Shown one piece after another: positions 22,652 through 50,185 of a stretch of 64,000 nucleotides of DNA. Origin of the DNA: Siphlonurus alternatus (Eukaryota; Arthropoda; Insecta; Ephemeroptera; Siphlonuridae); the NCBI GenBank assembly GCA_949825025.1, contig OX463781.1:7458148-7522147 (forward strand), in the 5' to 3' direction. The notes under the pieces were generated by a model. That model ran no database searches. It worked only from the letters and a program-made list of their open reading frames with translations, and was not told where the DNA came from. Each line of letters starts with the position of its first letter. Positions within the stretch are counted from its first letter, which is position 1. A program made the position numbers and the translations under genes.

Positions 22652-25600
22652 TCGTGTAGATCGTGATTCAATTTCTCAAGTTCAATGGTTCATGGGCTCT
22701 ATTATTAATGATTTGATTGAGAAGTACGTCAATCAAATTGAAAACATCTTATATAAAGGAAATTGTCTGAAGTGATAAAATTGATAAACCAAAAGAAAAA
22801 AAAAATCATGCAATTGTATTTTTTTTAATTGAGGTTGTTGCTCCCATGGACGAGAATTAAACAAATCTTTATATTGAATTTAGATTTAAGTTTTACCATA
22901 TAATAATTAAAGTGGTTTTACTGGCACATAATATATTACATACAATTTAAATAAAGTAATTTTGATAATATTGCTTTAAATCCTATTTAAGATGATTTTA
23001 GTCATAGTAAAATATTTTATGCTCAATATTTTGCTGCATGAAATTATATCCAATAAGTATAAAAAAATATGCAGCATACATTTTTTGCTATATAGAATAA
23101 AAGTGTATGTATGACATTTGAATTTTTTCTATATACTTTGTATAATTTAACATCGTATAAAACGCAGCAAAGGATATTAATTTAATAACGTGTGCATTTA
23201 AAATTAGTAATATTTATATATCTGCACACATCTGCAATATTTTGAAATAACATTTGATTGCCTCAATTCTACGTTGGAATGTTATTAGATTGAGTCACTC
23301 AAACAGTGGTGCAATTGTCACGCTCATGATATCAGGAATGTTTCAATTTTGCTGACTTGCGTCTCATTATTGCGACTCATGAGGAATGCATGGTGGACTT
23401 ATTTCTTGCGTGATCGGGTTACCGGACCGCAGTCAGCCTGCTTGTGTGATCCGTACGAGCCGAGGACACAAATACAGTCTTTTTAACTTTAGATTCCAGT
23501 CGTGTTCTCGCCAACCGCCCTCCCCAGAAAACCTATAAACTCTGACCCAAGTTCCACATACTACACGACCCAATTTGTTTAACCATTGAAAATCGTCCTC
23601 TCTAGGTCCACTTCCAATAGATGCAAAATGGGGAATTCTCTTACAACTCCAATTTTAATTTAACTACTATATCATGATAGGGTACATATTAACAATAAGT
23701 TTGACTTAAGTTTCAACTTTTTTAACTCAAATTTGAGGACTCTGAAGGGATTATTAGAATAGGGGCAAAGTATGCAACCCGCGCGCAAACCTGAAAATTG
23801 TGACGTAGAAACTCCCTAGTTAACACACAACAACTGCTTGATATCATAGTTTGAGCGTCAAGGAGTGATTTGCTATAAATTTTAGTAACACGATCAAAAT
23901 CAGCGGGTTTTTCTACCCTAGTATCAATAGTTTTGTCTCTAATATCAGTTTACTTTAAGAGTGATAATCGAAAATATAAATTTATTGCAGGAAAATTTCA
24001 CCTGCTAGGCAGTTTCTACGTCACGTTTTGGCGCTAAATTCAAAAGAAGGAAGACTTTTAAAAAATTCCCTTGTCTCCAATTTTGAAAATTGAAACTTTT
24101 TTGTTTTGGGACGTTTAATTTCAAGGCATAGAGCATCTGAAAAAAAATTAAAATAAATGTAGGAGAATTCCCCATTGTATGGTTACATAATATCAACTTT
24201 TGCAACTCATTCCTCACAAATAGAAATATTGTAAAGGTGCGTCCTCACTTCAACACTAAAAGACTTGAAGATAACAAATAATTTTATCTTGAGACTCCTA
24301 ATATTACGAACAGGATCGAGAGATATAGAAAGAAAGTGCGGAGACTACCTATATTTAATTTTATTAATTTTAATGTAGATTGAATTATTGTAATGAGTTG
24401 TAGACCACAGAGTAGAGACTGTAGAGCGTCCCTCACTCATTTTCCCCGGGGAATCTTAAATTTATCCGAGTGTATCGTTGGTGCTTGCTCTCAATATCTG
24501 ATCCCTCATTTCACAGCAAGCGTGTTGGTACTGCGGTCACCACATGAATCACCAGCTCACAACTGCTCTGCATACATTTAACACTAGACTGAACAAATAT
24601 CTTGTTGCAGCGAACAATTTCTAGACAGTCGGTAAAAAACTAAAATATCAGAAATACTGAGTAAAATGATGAATTGTAAAAATCAGTGATGGAGAACAAA
24701 CATATGTATTTTTTTTTGGAAGCAGGTTAGCAATAAAATCTATAGTTTTATACAGTCCGGTCAGTCTCGTACAGTACTGCAATAATAATTTTAAATAAAG
24801 TGTCTGAAACAATATCTTATATATTGTTAAAAAACCAAATTTCTTGAATTTTGGGCACGGAAAAACTAGCAAATAATTTTAAGCATGTTTGTAAAAAGGC
24901 TGTGTAACGTAAGTATTTATTTATCCAATTCATCAGTTAAGATTTTTTAAGGAAAGGAAAAAAAAAAAAAAAAATAGATTGCATTTTTATTCACCAACCA
25001 GGAGTAGAAAGTTGAATTCAATCTTACTTTAAATAATTTTTTTATTTGTTTTTGTCGGACTTTGAATTAATTAAAAACTTTCGTACCTTGGTACAGCTCA
25101 CTCGTGCGTTTATCTTAACACCTGATTTATAATGACACCAGAAAATTGCAATTGCACTTATGGAAGAGAAAATGGAATACATTTAGCTTAGAAGTGCATC
25201 TGCTTTAAAAAAAAATCTGCAGAGAGATTTTCTATAATAATGTACTCGTAGGAATTTCTTACTTTTTCTTCATTGTTCAAAGTTTGAAATTATTATTATA
25301 CTATATGCATTAAAATATAGATTTTAGAAACAAAACTGCTGTAACTTTCACTTGTAATTATTATTTATGGAACTGCAGTAGAAATATTTTAAAATTTTTA
25401 CATTTATTATAGCTTTATAAGATAGCAATTTAATGCAACTATAAAATAAAACCGTATTATATACAATGTAAGTATTATAGTAAAATGATAACTTATTCAC
25501 TGATAAAAAAACAATGTAACACGAAATTAGTTGCAATTATCTTAACTTGGGGAAACTATAATTAAATATGGTTTACAAACAGTTAATTCAGGTTGAAAAT

Positions 25601-26477
25601 AAATAAGAATCGTTTATAAACTACACAACAATTATAATCAATTAAATTTTTAAGTTTAATATGTTCACACTCTATATTTGGTTGAATACATTTTAATTTG
25701 ATTTATAGAAACTGTGAAGAAAGTTTCAACAGCTCGTTGCGTGCAATCTTGGTTGAAATTGATCCTGTTTTGCGCGGTTCTGTGGTGCGTCTAGAGATCG
25801 GCTGTCACTGCTGAGATGTAGGCCTCGTGGTGATAGAGTGACTGATCAGATGTCGCAGTGGAGAGACAGCTTGATGTGTCCCTCTAGTTTTTCTCTGTGA
25901 GAGTTGCAAAATTGGATATAAAATTATTAAATTGTTTGTTATGAAAATGAAAGTTTCGGGAATAAATTATTCCAATTAATAATCTGTGACTGCTGCTGTA
26001 TGATATGAATAATTTACATCGAAATTATTTATTTGTTTATTTGCAGGGTTCATGTGGATAAGTGTATAACAATTTAATGAATTTGTATTCCGTTACGAAA
26101 TTTTAGAATATACATTATACATTGTATATATGATACGATACAGTAATACATATATAACGTGTAGAATTATTTTTTTTTAAATGCGGTTAGAATATTTTGT
26201 TTAGAAAATTTAAATGGCACAAAATGAAAAATTTGTCGATTTTCTTTTACGAAGTGGTTAGAATACGTTAAAAAACTGGTAAAAATTAGCATAAAATGGA
26301 AGGCTCAGCGTAAATGAAAAGAATAGAATAGATTATTAAGAGCTATTTTCAGAGTGACTCTAACAACTCAGTTTTGTGTTTTCATCAGTACCGTTTCATA
26401 TCAACATATTCAGTGTAGTACAATAATTGACATTAAAATAATTTATTCCGATTTTTTACCGTTACTTTCACTCACAG
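22652..26477. other. AT-rich intergenic region upstream of the cadherin gene
   Basis: No coding exon is recognised. Besides the MITE at 23626-24178, GC-richer patches occur at about 23390-23540 and 25730-25900. The latter lies within 1 kb of the cadherin ATG exon and could hold the promoter or a first noncoding exon. The rest is AT-rich, with an A-run at 24959-24975. Confidence 0.5.
23626..24178. mobile_element. MITE with ~555-bp span and long TIRs
   Basis: AATGGGGAATTCTC at 23627 is mirrored by GAGAATTCCCCATT ending near 24176. Further inside, GACGTAGAAACTCCCTAG (about 23801) pairs with CTAGGCAGTTTCTACGTCAC (about 24005). The shared order of inverted blocks shows a foldback element. It has no coding capacity. 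Confidence 0.75.
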
Positions 26478-26664
26478 CCCCTCCCCGTACTGTTCCAGCA
26501 CACACTCGAGAGCGATGGGAACCTGAGCCTCTTACCGCACGCCCGCCTAGCTGCTGCACTCACCGCGCCCCAAGGATGCGGTCCTCCCCTCCGGGCCGCT
26601 GTGCGCGAGCACCGTACAAGACTCACGACTCCGCAACATCCTAAGGGCCACGCCCGGCGCCTCC
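26478..26664 (+). promoter_or_regulatory. 5' UTR of the cadherin ATG exon with likely splice acceptor
   Basis: The pyrimidine-rich stretch ending TTTCACTCACAG at 26477 looks like a splice acceptor, and base composition changes abruptly to GC-rich just after it. I infer that the ATG exon starts at 26478 and that one or more noncoding exons lie upstream. If that is wrong, this GC-rich stretch would itself be the promoter-proximal region. Confidence 0.45.
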
Positions 26665-40610
<13,946 letters not shown>

Positions 40611-41490
40611 CAACCCCGAGATTAATTTTTGTTTTGTTGTAGCAGTTGATGTTTTAACAGTTCTCAATTACCTGAATTAACTTCTATATATTAGAAAAAA
40701 ACAAGTATTTTTTTTATTATTAAAGTGCAATGTATATAATTTTAACCAGGATCATTTTTGTAGCCACCATGTCATAATTTTCTAAGTTGGAGAACAATCT
40801 TATAAACATTTTTTTCATGCATATTATTGCATAAATATTTTCTTTTATAAAACAGTCATACTCATAACAAAATGAATAAATGAAATGGGGTGTACTGGAT
40901 TAAGATTACGCAAAAAGTTTATTTTTGATCCTTAAACTCGAGTGCTGGCCCTGATCTCTATATACATCAATGTTGCAAAAATGTTTCATAATCATGTCAT
41001 GTTCAAGGAACAAAATGTTATATTTTTTTAAGGGATATAAAGCGTCAGTAAAAAAAATCCAGTTGTGGTAAAGCTATAACAGACTTAAGTAGTTTAATTT
41101 GCAAGGGAGAAAATTAGCCTTTGTGTGTTCTGCTGTTTACCTGCAATATTTATCAAGAATCTCATATTGTAAATTAATACATCGAAATATGTTGTCTTAC
41201 ATGTGTTTTTTTAGAAAAAAATAATATTAGTAATGTTTTATAATGCTTGTATCGTAATCTCATAATATGTATGTGTATATTAATTTTGTGTCTATTTTTG
41301 TATATTTGTAAAGAATAAAAATTTTATAAACGATTTTATATTTTTCAACTTTACTGTAAGTTACTTCATTTTTATTAAAATGTCCAGCAACCTTGATGAA
41401 AAAAATATAAATAATAAGAGAGTTTTGATTGATATCTTTTGAAACTGCAGAAAGACGACAGGAAAACGTCCTCAAATAATTAACAATCAT
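40611..41490 (+). other. Cadherin 3' UTR and intergenic DNA, candidate poly(A) signals
   Basis: No coding exon is seen. Candidate polyadenylation signals on the plus strand are ATTAAA at 40719-40724, AATAAA at 40875-40880 and AATAAA at 41314-41319. Which is used cannot be decided from sequence. Confidence 0.5.
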
Positions 41491-41812
41491 AATGGAGTAC
41501 CGACCTCAAAATTTTTTATTGCAGAAATGGATAGAGGGTGCAAATTTATGCTACTCTGATTTTTTTCAGATTTTTTAGGGACCGGTTAGTATTGCTAAAA
41601 AGTTTTGGCGAGGTCGGGTTTGAATCCATGTCCCTTTTGGGTCCTATCTTTTATTAAGAGAGGCGGCAAGAGGCGGCACTTTTTCTGTACTTTCAATAAT
41701 TTTTAAAAAAATATTTGCCGGTCTCTAAAAAATCTGAAAAAAATCAGAGTAGCATAACTTTGCACCCTCTATCCATTTCTGCAGTAAAAAATTTTGAGGT
41801 CGGTACTCCATT
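41491..41812. mobile_element. Foldback MITE, family A, copy 2
   Basis: AATGGAGTACCGACCTC at the left is the exact reverse complement of GAGGTCGGTACTCCATT at the right. Pairing continues through TGCAGAAATGGATAGAGGGT and the shared family core AGATTTTTTAGGGACCGG. The loop holds GAGGCGGCAAGAGGCGGCAC. It lies between the cadherin and GH1 genes. The outer arms also match copy 3, inverted, at 49258-49606. Confidence 0.9.
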
Positions 41813-42649
41813 TCCTTCTTGTAACAGAAGTTCTAAAAATCTTGACCAGAACAGTACTTGATTTAGCTTTGACCTTCAAGAGAGTATATTTATATAAAAA
41901 TATGTTAATTAATTTACCAGCCAGTCAGCTGTTCAACATATTCAACCATGGCCAGTTTATAGTACTTCATTTTTAAAACAGTGAGTTATAAAAATATTGT
42001 AAATATTTCGTAATAAAATGTTAAAGCATTGTATTGTTTTGATTAACTGTTTGATGTAAATATATTAATATTAGGCATGCATATTTGAACTAATATGCCA
42101 TAGCTGTAATTCTGGAAACAATTTTAATACGAAAACTTCAAGAGATTTCAGATAAATTACTTAAATTTATTATACAGATCAAATTTAAATATGATGATTC
42201 CTCCCTAAAGTTTTAATAATCTTTTTCTTAGGTTCAGTAAATAATACACTATATATACATGGTATATAAAACACCAAAACATTTAAGTGATATAATCGTA
42301 TATATTATTAAATGAAATTAAAGTAATATTAACAATCTATATAATACTATAATAGCTGCTAAAAAAAAAACATGCTGATTAATTTATTTTACTTTAGTAG
42401 CTGCCTAGCTGGCGCATATTATTGTATATAATACGTGCAGTTCGTACACTCAATAATTCCCATTTAACCTTGACCATCATCAACATTGCATAGTTACAGT
42501 TTGAATTTGAATTAAATTTGAATTATCACTGCTCATTATTATTATTTGTAGTTAGAGTCCATTTAAAACCTTAATAGCTTAATTGTTATCGCCATGTTAT
42601 CACTCGCCTGGCCTGCATGAGATAACACGAGCTGGTCCATCAGTCAATC

Positions 42650-45600
42650 ATGGCTCTCAGACGGGCGTTGTGGTGTTTGCTCTGCCTCACTGCAGTGGCC
42701 GCCCAAGATGACTTTCTCTACGGAACCTTCCCAGAGGGCTTCGAGTGGGGGGCTGCAACCGCGTCCTACCAGATCGAGGGAGCGTGGAACGTTAGTGGTA
42801 AGCGATGTCATCGAATGTCTTTTAACTTTAAACCGAGCATTACCAAGCACATTTTACTTCTGTAGAATATTTCTCATTTTTATTTTTTACAATTAACCCC
42901 ACACAAATTTTCCTGTACGTTTTATTATATAAATGTTTGAAGGGTATTGGACCCTTCTGTACTAGCGATATAGTTAAAAATAAATTAAAGTTTGCTTTTA
43001 ATTTGAATTTTATTTAAATTGTACTTTATGTAAAGCATGTATAGAGAATATATTTTATACAGTCTGTTCTTATATGATTGTTATCTTACATATAATTGTA
43101 CGCATGTTTGCAATATAGAATCTTATAATCAGTATATCTATATATATATATATATATCAAGCGCAGTCATGTAAAATATATTATATAAGCAGTTAAATAT
43201 ACAACAGTTTGATAAAAAAAAATAATAAAAATACTTGTGGGAACTTATATAATAATAATAAATATATATACTTAAAATTAAACGTAAAACGAGAGTAATA
43301 CTATAAATTATGTATTGTTTGTTAACAAGAAGTCTTAGTTACATTAATGAAATAAATTAACCTACTTGGTAAAGAATGCAAAATATTAGTAATTTTAAAT
43401 GATATCCTGAGAACAACGTACGTTCCGTCTGTCTCTTGAGAGTCCTGATTTGAGACCGCTCCAAAATTTCGCTGCACTTCCAGGCAAGGGCGAGAACATC
43501 TGGGACCGTCAGACGCACTCCGACCCGAGCGGTGTCGCCAACTCAGACACGGGGGACGTGGCGGCGGACTCGTACCGCCTGTACAAGACAGACGTGGCCA
43601 TCCTCAAGGAACTGGGGGTGAGTACGGGAAGGGACGTTTGTCACACTCGTACAACGGAACAATATAATTTTGTATTTTACAATATAAGGCCGTTCGTATA
43701 TAATCCAAATTTGTATTTTTGAACTGTACGGTAATGATCTGATAAAAATGATAATTATTATTAGTCTTTTATTAAACACAGAAAGTGTACATATTAACAG
43801 CACTAGAAACATACATTATAGAAAAACATTACAATAGAACACATAAAACATACATACAAAACATATATAATAGTTACAGAATAATAGAACAATAGAAAAT
43901 GATAATAAAACAATATAAAATAAAATAACAGATGATACTAACAGCCTGTTACATCATAATATATCATATATATAATCACATATATAAAACAAAATATGAC
44001 ATAGAAAATAGATAGAATGAAAAACTTATTGCTTCATTGCTATTCAAAATCTATAGACTATATGAAATCTCCCCTGGCATAATCGCTAATAGGCTTAATT
44101 CTAGATTTACAGGTATTTAAATGATATTGGCTACAATATTCATTACATAATTTACATACACAAGATTGTTCAGCTTTATGATAACCAGAGGATTTACAAA
44201 TTAGATGGTGGAAGCCGTGAACAGCTTGGCGAGTTAAGACATTTCTAACATTGGATCTATCCAATTGGGGCAGACACCAATGTTTACATGTCATAGCATC
44301 AGTGCTGTAAAACTCAGGATTAAAAATGATAATAAATGCGCTGCAGATAAAAAAAAAATCAATGAATGAATGAAAATACATTAACAAAATAAAATTATAT
44401 TTTAATTCCAAGCCCTCCTCTTGCTAAAAAAAAAATATATCTATGGTAGAAAATAATTAACTTAATAGTACTCTTCTGCAGCAAATTAATATAAATGCAT
44501 TGCAATTAATTTTATAAAAATCTGTTTTCAAAACAGCTATCAATTGCATTTTATTTTTTTCTTTCCTGTTAGTGTCCAGTCAATAAATTTTTTACTTTTC
44601 AATAAGTGAAATCAATATTTAAATAGTTACATAATAATTATATAAAAAAGGAATTAAACCATGTGGCGGAAGAAAATACATAATAGTTATATAGTTAGTC
44701 GCCATATTTTATACAACAATATCGAATAATGTTCATCCTTTCCCTATCGTATCCCTACCCACTACCCCGCCGGGATCTGTAAGCTCTTAGGGGTGTATAC
44801 CTGTACCAGATAATAATAAATAAAAGTAAAGTTAATAAAATATAAAGAGTATTATAATAATATTGGATTTACTTTTCAAGAATTTTTTTATCACTTTGTA
44901 ATTTATATAATATAAAAAAACGATAAAATTCTTATTATTGACAGTAATTAAAATCTTCATAAAATAAATATATTAATTAAATTTACTAGTTAATTGAAAT
45001 GATTTTTTTTTTACACGTGATAGAATATATAGACGTTGACAATTTGCATGCAGCATTAATGTGTGTTCCAAAAAAATTAATTACTATACCGTCCAGCTGA
45101 GATTATGTTCGATACTTTTTTTTTCAGGCAAAGTAATATAATATAATGAGAGATTTCAATTGATTTATGTAATAATTAGCAAAAACTCTTACAAATCGTC
45201 GCGGTGTTTCCCAGGTAAACTTCTACCGTTTCTCGTTGTCCTGGTCTCGCCTGCTGCCCACTGGACGCAATGACGTCATCAACCAGGATGGCGTGGACTA
45301 CTACAACAACCTCATCAACGAGCTGATTGCAAATGGAATCAAGCCACTCGTAAGATGATTTTTTTTTTTAAATTTTTATTCAGGAAAAAACAGAGATATT
45401 ACAATAAGATTATAAGATAGATCCTATATAAAGTTCAGAATTAGTAAGTGAGGAACTTTAGATTAATTTTTATTAATTTATGAATTTCATAATCATGAAA
45501 TAATTAAGTGAATATAATAATGAAAGTCAAATTTAATCAAAATTTAACTAATTTAAATTTACTTAAATTTAAATAAAATAAAATTAAATTGAATTAAATT

Positions 45601-48600
45601 AAATTACATTTTATTTTTTTTTTAAATTAAATTAATTTAATTCAAAATTTAACCGTCGATTTTGTACATGTATAATATGGATGACGTCAATTTCATAAAT
45701 TACATAAAAAATACTTAATTATAGTTCAGAGTTAAGAATTATTTCAGAACTGCTTTAAAATCTTATGTGTATCAGGTGACGTTGTACCACTGGGACCTAC
45801 CCCAGGCTTTGGAGGACGAGTTCGGTGGATGGCTGGGAGACGAAATCGTCGACATCTTCGGAGACTACGCGTCCTTCGCCTTCACAAACTTCGGAGATCG
45901 GGTCAGTTGAATGTTGACTTAAAAACACAGAAGCACTTGGTCTCAAACACCCGCTTGTTGAATATGACAGGTGAAGAGTTGGATGACGCTGAACGAACCG
46001 TGGGTTCAAGCGGTCGAGGGTTACGGTATCGGCAAGCACGCTCCCCGCGTGTTCGGCAGCGGCTCTAACGACTATCTGGCTGGTCATAACCTCATCAAAT
46101 CGCACGCCCGCGCGTGGCACGTCTACGACCAGCAGTTCCGAGCAACGCAGCAGGGTGAGATGAGCTTCGCTGTTGTCAGTCATTTGCATCATCGTGCATG
46201 GAAAGGAGGAGAAAGCTTTATATAGTTTTGAATCATTATCAGTTTATCACTTGTGACGGCACATCAGCAAAATATTAGTGATTGTGAAATAGACTACATA
46301 TACCTTTTGTGTGCTTATATGCATCAATAAAGTAAGCTCTATCTACAAAAAAAAAAAAAAAATGCAGTGTCATTATACCATTCAATGCATTGCACAATTC
46401 GTCTTGTGAATGTTAAACGATTTTTTGTCCCAGGCGAGGTGGGTTTGACATTCAACAGCGCGTGGTTCGAGCCCAAGACGGAGGGTCTTCAGGCTGACGT
46501 GGAGGCTGCAGAACGAGCAATGCAGTTCCAGGTATGCTGTGATCACCGTGTTGAAGGCACAGACTCGTATCGTTATATTGTCATGTGCAGCAATTGCTGT
46601 AATATCTATTAATCAAAAAAAAATTCTTATTAATTACTGTTTGAGCTTCAAGCTTTATTATTAAAACACAACATTGAAATTAATTTAACCTGGATTAATA
46701 ATTAATAGAGAAAAAGTAATATTGCGAATCGTATTCAACAATTGCAATTATCTGCACATACTAATTATTTTTGATCCTCGCATCACGCAGCTGGGGTGGT
46801 TCGCCCACCCTATTTTCAGCAAGGAGGGCGACTACCCCGCCGTGATGAAGGAGTACGTGGCGAGACACAGTGCGGAGGAGGGCCTCTCGCAGTCCAGACT
46901 GCCTCAGTTCGACGCCGCGTGGGTTGCCTACATCAAGGGTAAGTCTCTGTTTGTATTATACAGTATATATTATATACTTACAAGTATATGTACATGTAAT
47001 ATAAAATACATCCCCTTACTAAAAAAATAAGTAATTCGTAATAAATAAAACGTTAATTAGCTTTTAAGTTTTTTAAAAAAAAATAATAAAGAAATTATGA
47101 CTGCATGCATGTGGTTTATTTTTACATTAAGATTTGAAAATATGCTTTAATTTTACCAGATTTGAGTGGTGAGATTTGCTAAGTAATTGCAAAACTGAAT
47201 GTAAAATTTGACGCTTAAACGAACTATGTATAGACACTTAATGATTGATGACTATATAGAATTTGTTTTCTAATTTTTTATCATCGTGAGACTCGTGAGT
47301 GACGTGTGACGATTGCGCATGGTCCTCAGGCGCGCATGACTTCTTCGGTGTGAACCACTACACGACTCAGCTGGCGGAGGCTACTGCGGACTCGGGCAGC
47401 ACTCCCAGTTACGACCGCGACCAGGAGCTGCTCAAGAGCTACGACCCCACCTGGCCGGAATCGGCCGCCGACTGGCTCAGGGTACGTGGCTGGTAAACTG
47501 GCTTCGAGTGAGCTTTTTAGTACCAAACTATTAAAAGTGTCTGCTCGTCCAGATAACCGTATAAGTCATGCAAAGCTTGCCAGAGGCTGGCATACAACAT
47601 ATGCAACAATTTACTACAACATATGCAACCCTCTGCGTTTGAGTGCTAAAAAAGTTGCCTAACCTCACAGGGTGTTAATTTTAAAACAGGCAAACACTTT
47701 CCTAGTTTAATTAGCAGTATGTATAATAATTATAAATTAATTCTACTGCATGCATTTTGTTTTTTTTTTAAACATGGCATAATAGAATTTTTTTATTATT
47801 TTTTTTTTAGAATAAAAACAAAATTAACTGATAGAACCATATAATAAATAATATATTATAATCAGATGGACGTACGTACTGCATAATTAAATTAACTGCA
47901 AAAAAACAAAATGAATAAGTCAATTAATTTAATTTGTTAAATATGAAAGTTATGCAAAAATTAAATAAGTAATATATGAATTATTAGAATTAACACAAGC
48001 TTATTTTTTGGAACATTGAAAATTATTTCAGTAAAAATAAATTTCATTAAAAATATTTTTAAAAAATAATTTCAAAATCAAACCAAAACCATGCATTGAT
48101 TTAACATGTAAGAGGCGGGTATTTCACACAAAACCTCATGCAGGTGGTGCCCTGGGGGTTCCGCCGGCTGCTCAACTGGATCAGGACGGAGTATGACAAC
48201 GTGCGAGTGGTGGTGGCAGAGAACGGATTCTCCGACCGCGGGGAGATCGACGACACCGGCCGCGTCGACTACTACAAGGTGAGATTCAATTTCATTAATT
48301 TAGAGCTAGTTCAACTTCAGATTTTATATACATTATATTATATTATATATAATAACGATGAATTATTATGATTAATGACATCACTGATATAATACGTTTA
48401 CTCAAACAATTTTACAACAGTTCGCGCTGGATATAATAATCCCATATATAAATAATATACTAGCTATATCATCAAATAGTATAATATGGAGCTCATTTGT
48501 TATATATAACGCTAATAATTAATAAGCACAACCATATAATTATACGTGACTTGAAAATATTATTGCCTTAATATTGCTTTATTTAAATTTAAATTAAGCT

Positions 48601-50023
48601 GCATAAATATATTATTATTAAAATATCAATTCTAGGTGAGAATTAACTATCCTTAAATTCATATAATAAATTATTACAGATTTTTTATTTTATTTATTTT
48701 TTTAAATCATATAGCTATGTTCTAAATATTAAATTCTCGATCATGCACAAGAAAAGGAACTCGATCGAAAAAAAAAAAAAAAAAAAAAAAAATGAAGGCA
48801 AATAATATAATATATAATTTTTTTTTTTTTTTTTAAGCTTTTTTATATAATAAATAGAACGGAGTTTCCGATATGAAATTACTTCATTAGATTTATTTTC
48901 TACATCATATCAATTGAAAGTATATATAATATGTACCTATTATAGCATCAATTAACATCATACATTATGCAAATGTTCGACTCGTTCTCAGCATTTTACT
49001 ATTCGCAGGCATACATCAACGAGCTTATGAAGGCTGTGACGCTGGACAACTGCAACGTGTCCGCCTACACGGCATGGAGCGTTATTGACAACTTCGAGTG
49101 GACGGCGGGGTACACGTAAGTAGTAGGAGAGGTCATTTTGTCGTCGTCCAGCTCCGACCTATTTAGTTCAACAAATGAAAGATTTTCGTGGAGACAGATT
49201 CAACTTAAAGAAAAAAAAAAAAAACAGCGTGGTTGTAAGAATTTACTTTCTTAATAATATACTGACCTCGATCAAAAAATTTTGAAAAATAGATAAGATA
49301 GAGAGGGGTGCAAAGTTATGATCCTCCTCCTTTTTTTTTTCCAGATTTTTTAGAGCCTGGGAACTATTTTTTTTTTTTTTAAAATATTGAAAGTACATTT
49401 TTTATGACGTCACGAGGCGGTCTTCCTTAAGAAAATTATTGAACTTGCCGCTTCCTGAGGCCATAAAATGGGCTTCTATATTTTTTTAAATATAGTTCTT
49501 AGGCTCTAAAATATCTGAAAAAAACAAACAGAGAGTATCATAACTTTAATTTGCCCCCGGGTTCTATCCATTTCTGCAATAAAATTTGTTGAGATTGATG
49601 CTCCTTAAAAAAAAAAAAAAGAAAAATTCGCGTTGTCGTCCAATAACAGAACATTTAGACATGTTATTTTATTTAATTTATTATTATTATTTTTAATTGA
49701 AACACTATTCCGTTTGTATTACTGTGAAGAGTTTGAAATCATAATTTCATATAATATACAATTTTAAAGGTTTAGTTCTTTGTATAATGTAGAAAAATAT
49801 ATTTCTGCAACATTCAGCATGGATACAAATAAATATAACGACATTAATTATTTATAATGCATTGCTTTCCTGTTATTGCAGGCAGAAGTTTGGGTTGTAC
49901 AGTGTGGATTTCAACGACCCTGCTCGGCCACGAACCCAGAAGTCCTCAGCTCGCTTCTACCAGCAGATCATGCGGGACAATGGTTTCCCTGCACCCTCCA
50001 TCGTTAAGGTGGAAACATTATAG
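42650..50023 (+). CDS. Secreted family-1 beta-glucosidase (lactase/myrosinase-like)
   Basis: Exons: 42650-42797, 43484-43617, 45215-45349, 45776-45901, 45971-46154, 46434-46531, 46791-46938, 47330-47481, 48144-48278, 49009-49115, 49882-50023 (1,509 nt, 502 aa, phases consistent). The N-terminus is a signal peptide (cleavage likely after AVAA, residue ~18), then the GH1 domain: [16 protein letters not shown], the acid/base motif TLNEPW with Glu190, the nucleophile motif VVVAENG with Glu401, and [20 protein letters not shown] near the end. Length and motifs fit a complete, active GH1 enzyme hydrolysing beta-D-glucosides such as cellobiose or plant glycosides. There is no membrane anchor, so secretion into the gut or digestive gland is inferred. 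The nucleophile segment has Ala before Glu where Thr is common. Introns carry a LINE fragment and a MITE. The exact substrate is unknown. Confidence 0.94.
43750..44411 (-). mobile_element. Probable LINE 3' fragment in GH1 intron 2
   Basis: The minus-strand frame 44058-44411 contains [17 protein letters not shown], then a Cys/His cluster [16 protein letters not shown]. This layout resembles the C-terminal region after reverse transcriptase in CR1/Jockey-type LINEs. The region below 44058 would be 3' UTR. The frame lacks the catalytic core, so this is a dead fragment at best. Confidence 0.35.
44700..44830 (+). mobile_element. LINE 3'-tail-like fragment
   Basis: GC-richer sequence CCCTACCCACTACCCCGCC and GGGGTGTATACCTGTACCAG is followed by an ATAATAATAAATAAA tail. 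Short unique sequence ending in a TAA-type microsatellite is typical of arthropod CR1/L2-like 3' ends. No coding part is attached. Confidence 0.35.
49258..49606. mobile_element. Foldback MITE, family A, copy 3
   Basis: The arms pair through GACCTCGATCAAAAAATTTT, GATAGAGAGGGGTGCAAAG and AGATTTTTTAGAGCCTGGGA with their reverse complements. The central TGACGTCA (49405-49412) is shared with copy 1. It lies within intron 10 of the GH1 gene and is more diverged than copy 2. Confidence 0.8.
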
Positions 50024-50101
50024 CATGTAAATTTAACCATGCTCATACTATACTATCAGAAAAGTGTTATATGATATGTATGCCTTAAAGAGAATATAAA
50101 T

Positions 50102-50107
50102 AATAAA
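50102..50107 (+). terminator. GH1 polyadenylation signal AATAAA
   Basis: First AATAAA after the GH1 stop at 50021-50023, about 80 nt downstream. Because the M3 gene on the other strand ends at 50186, the two 3' ends lie very close and transcripts may overlap tail to tail. Confidence 0.55.
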
Positions 50108-50185
50108 ATTTTATATAAATATTTGGTTTGATGTATTATTTAAGGTTTAAGGAAAGAAAACTACAGTCTGCATACATTCTAGAGT

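Noticed and set aside
41600..41640. tRNA-like B box (GGGTTTGAATCC) in a MITE
   Set aside because: No cloverleaf can be drawn, no A box lies at a fitting distance, and the sister copies of the MITE lack it.
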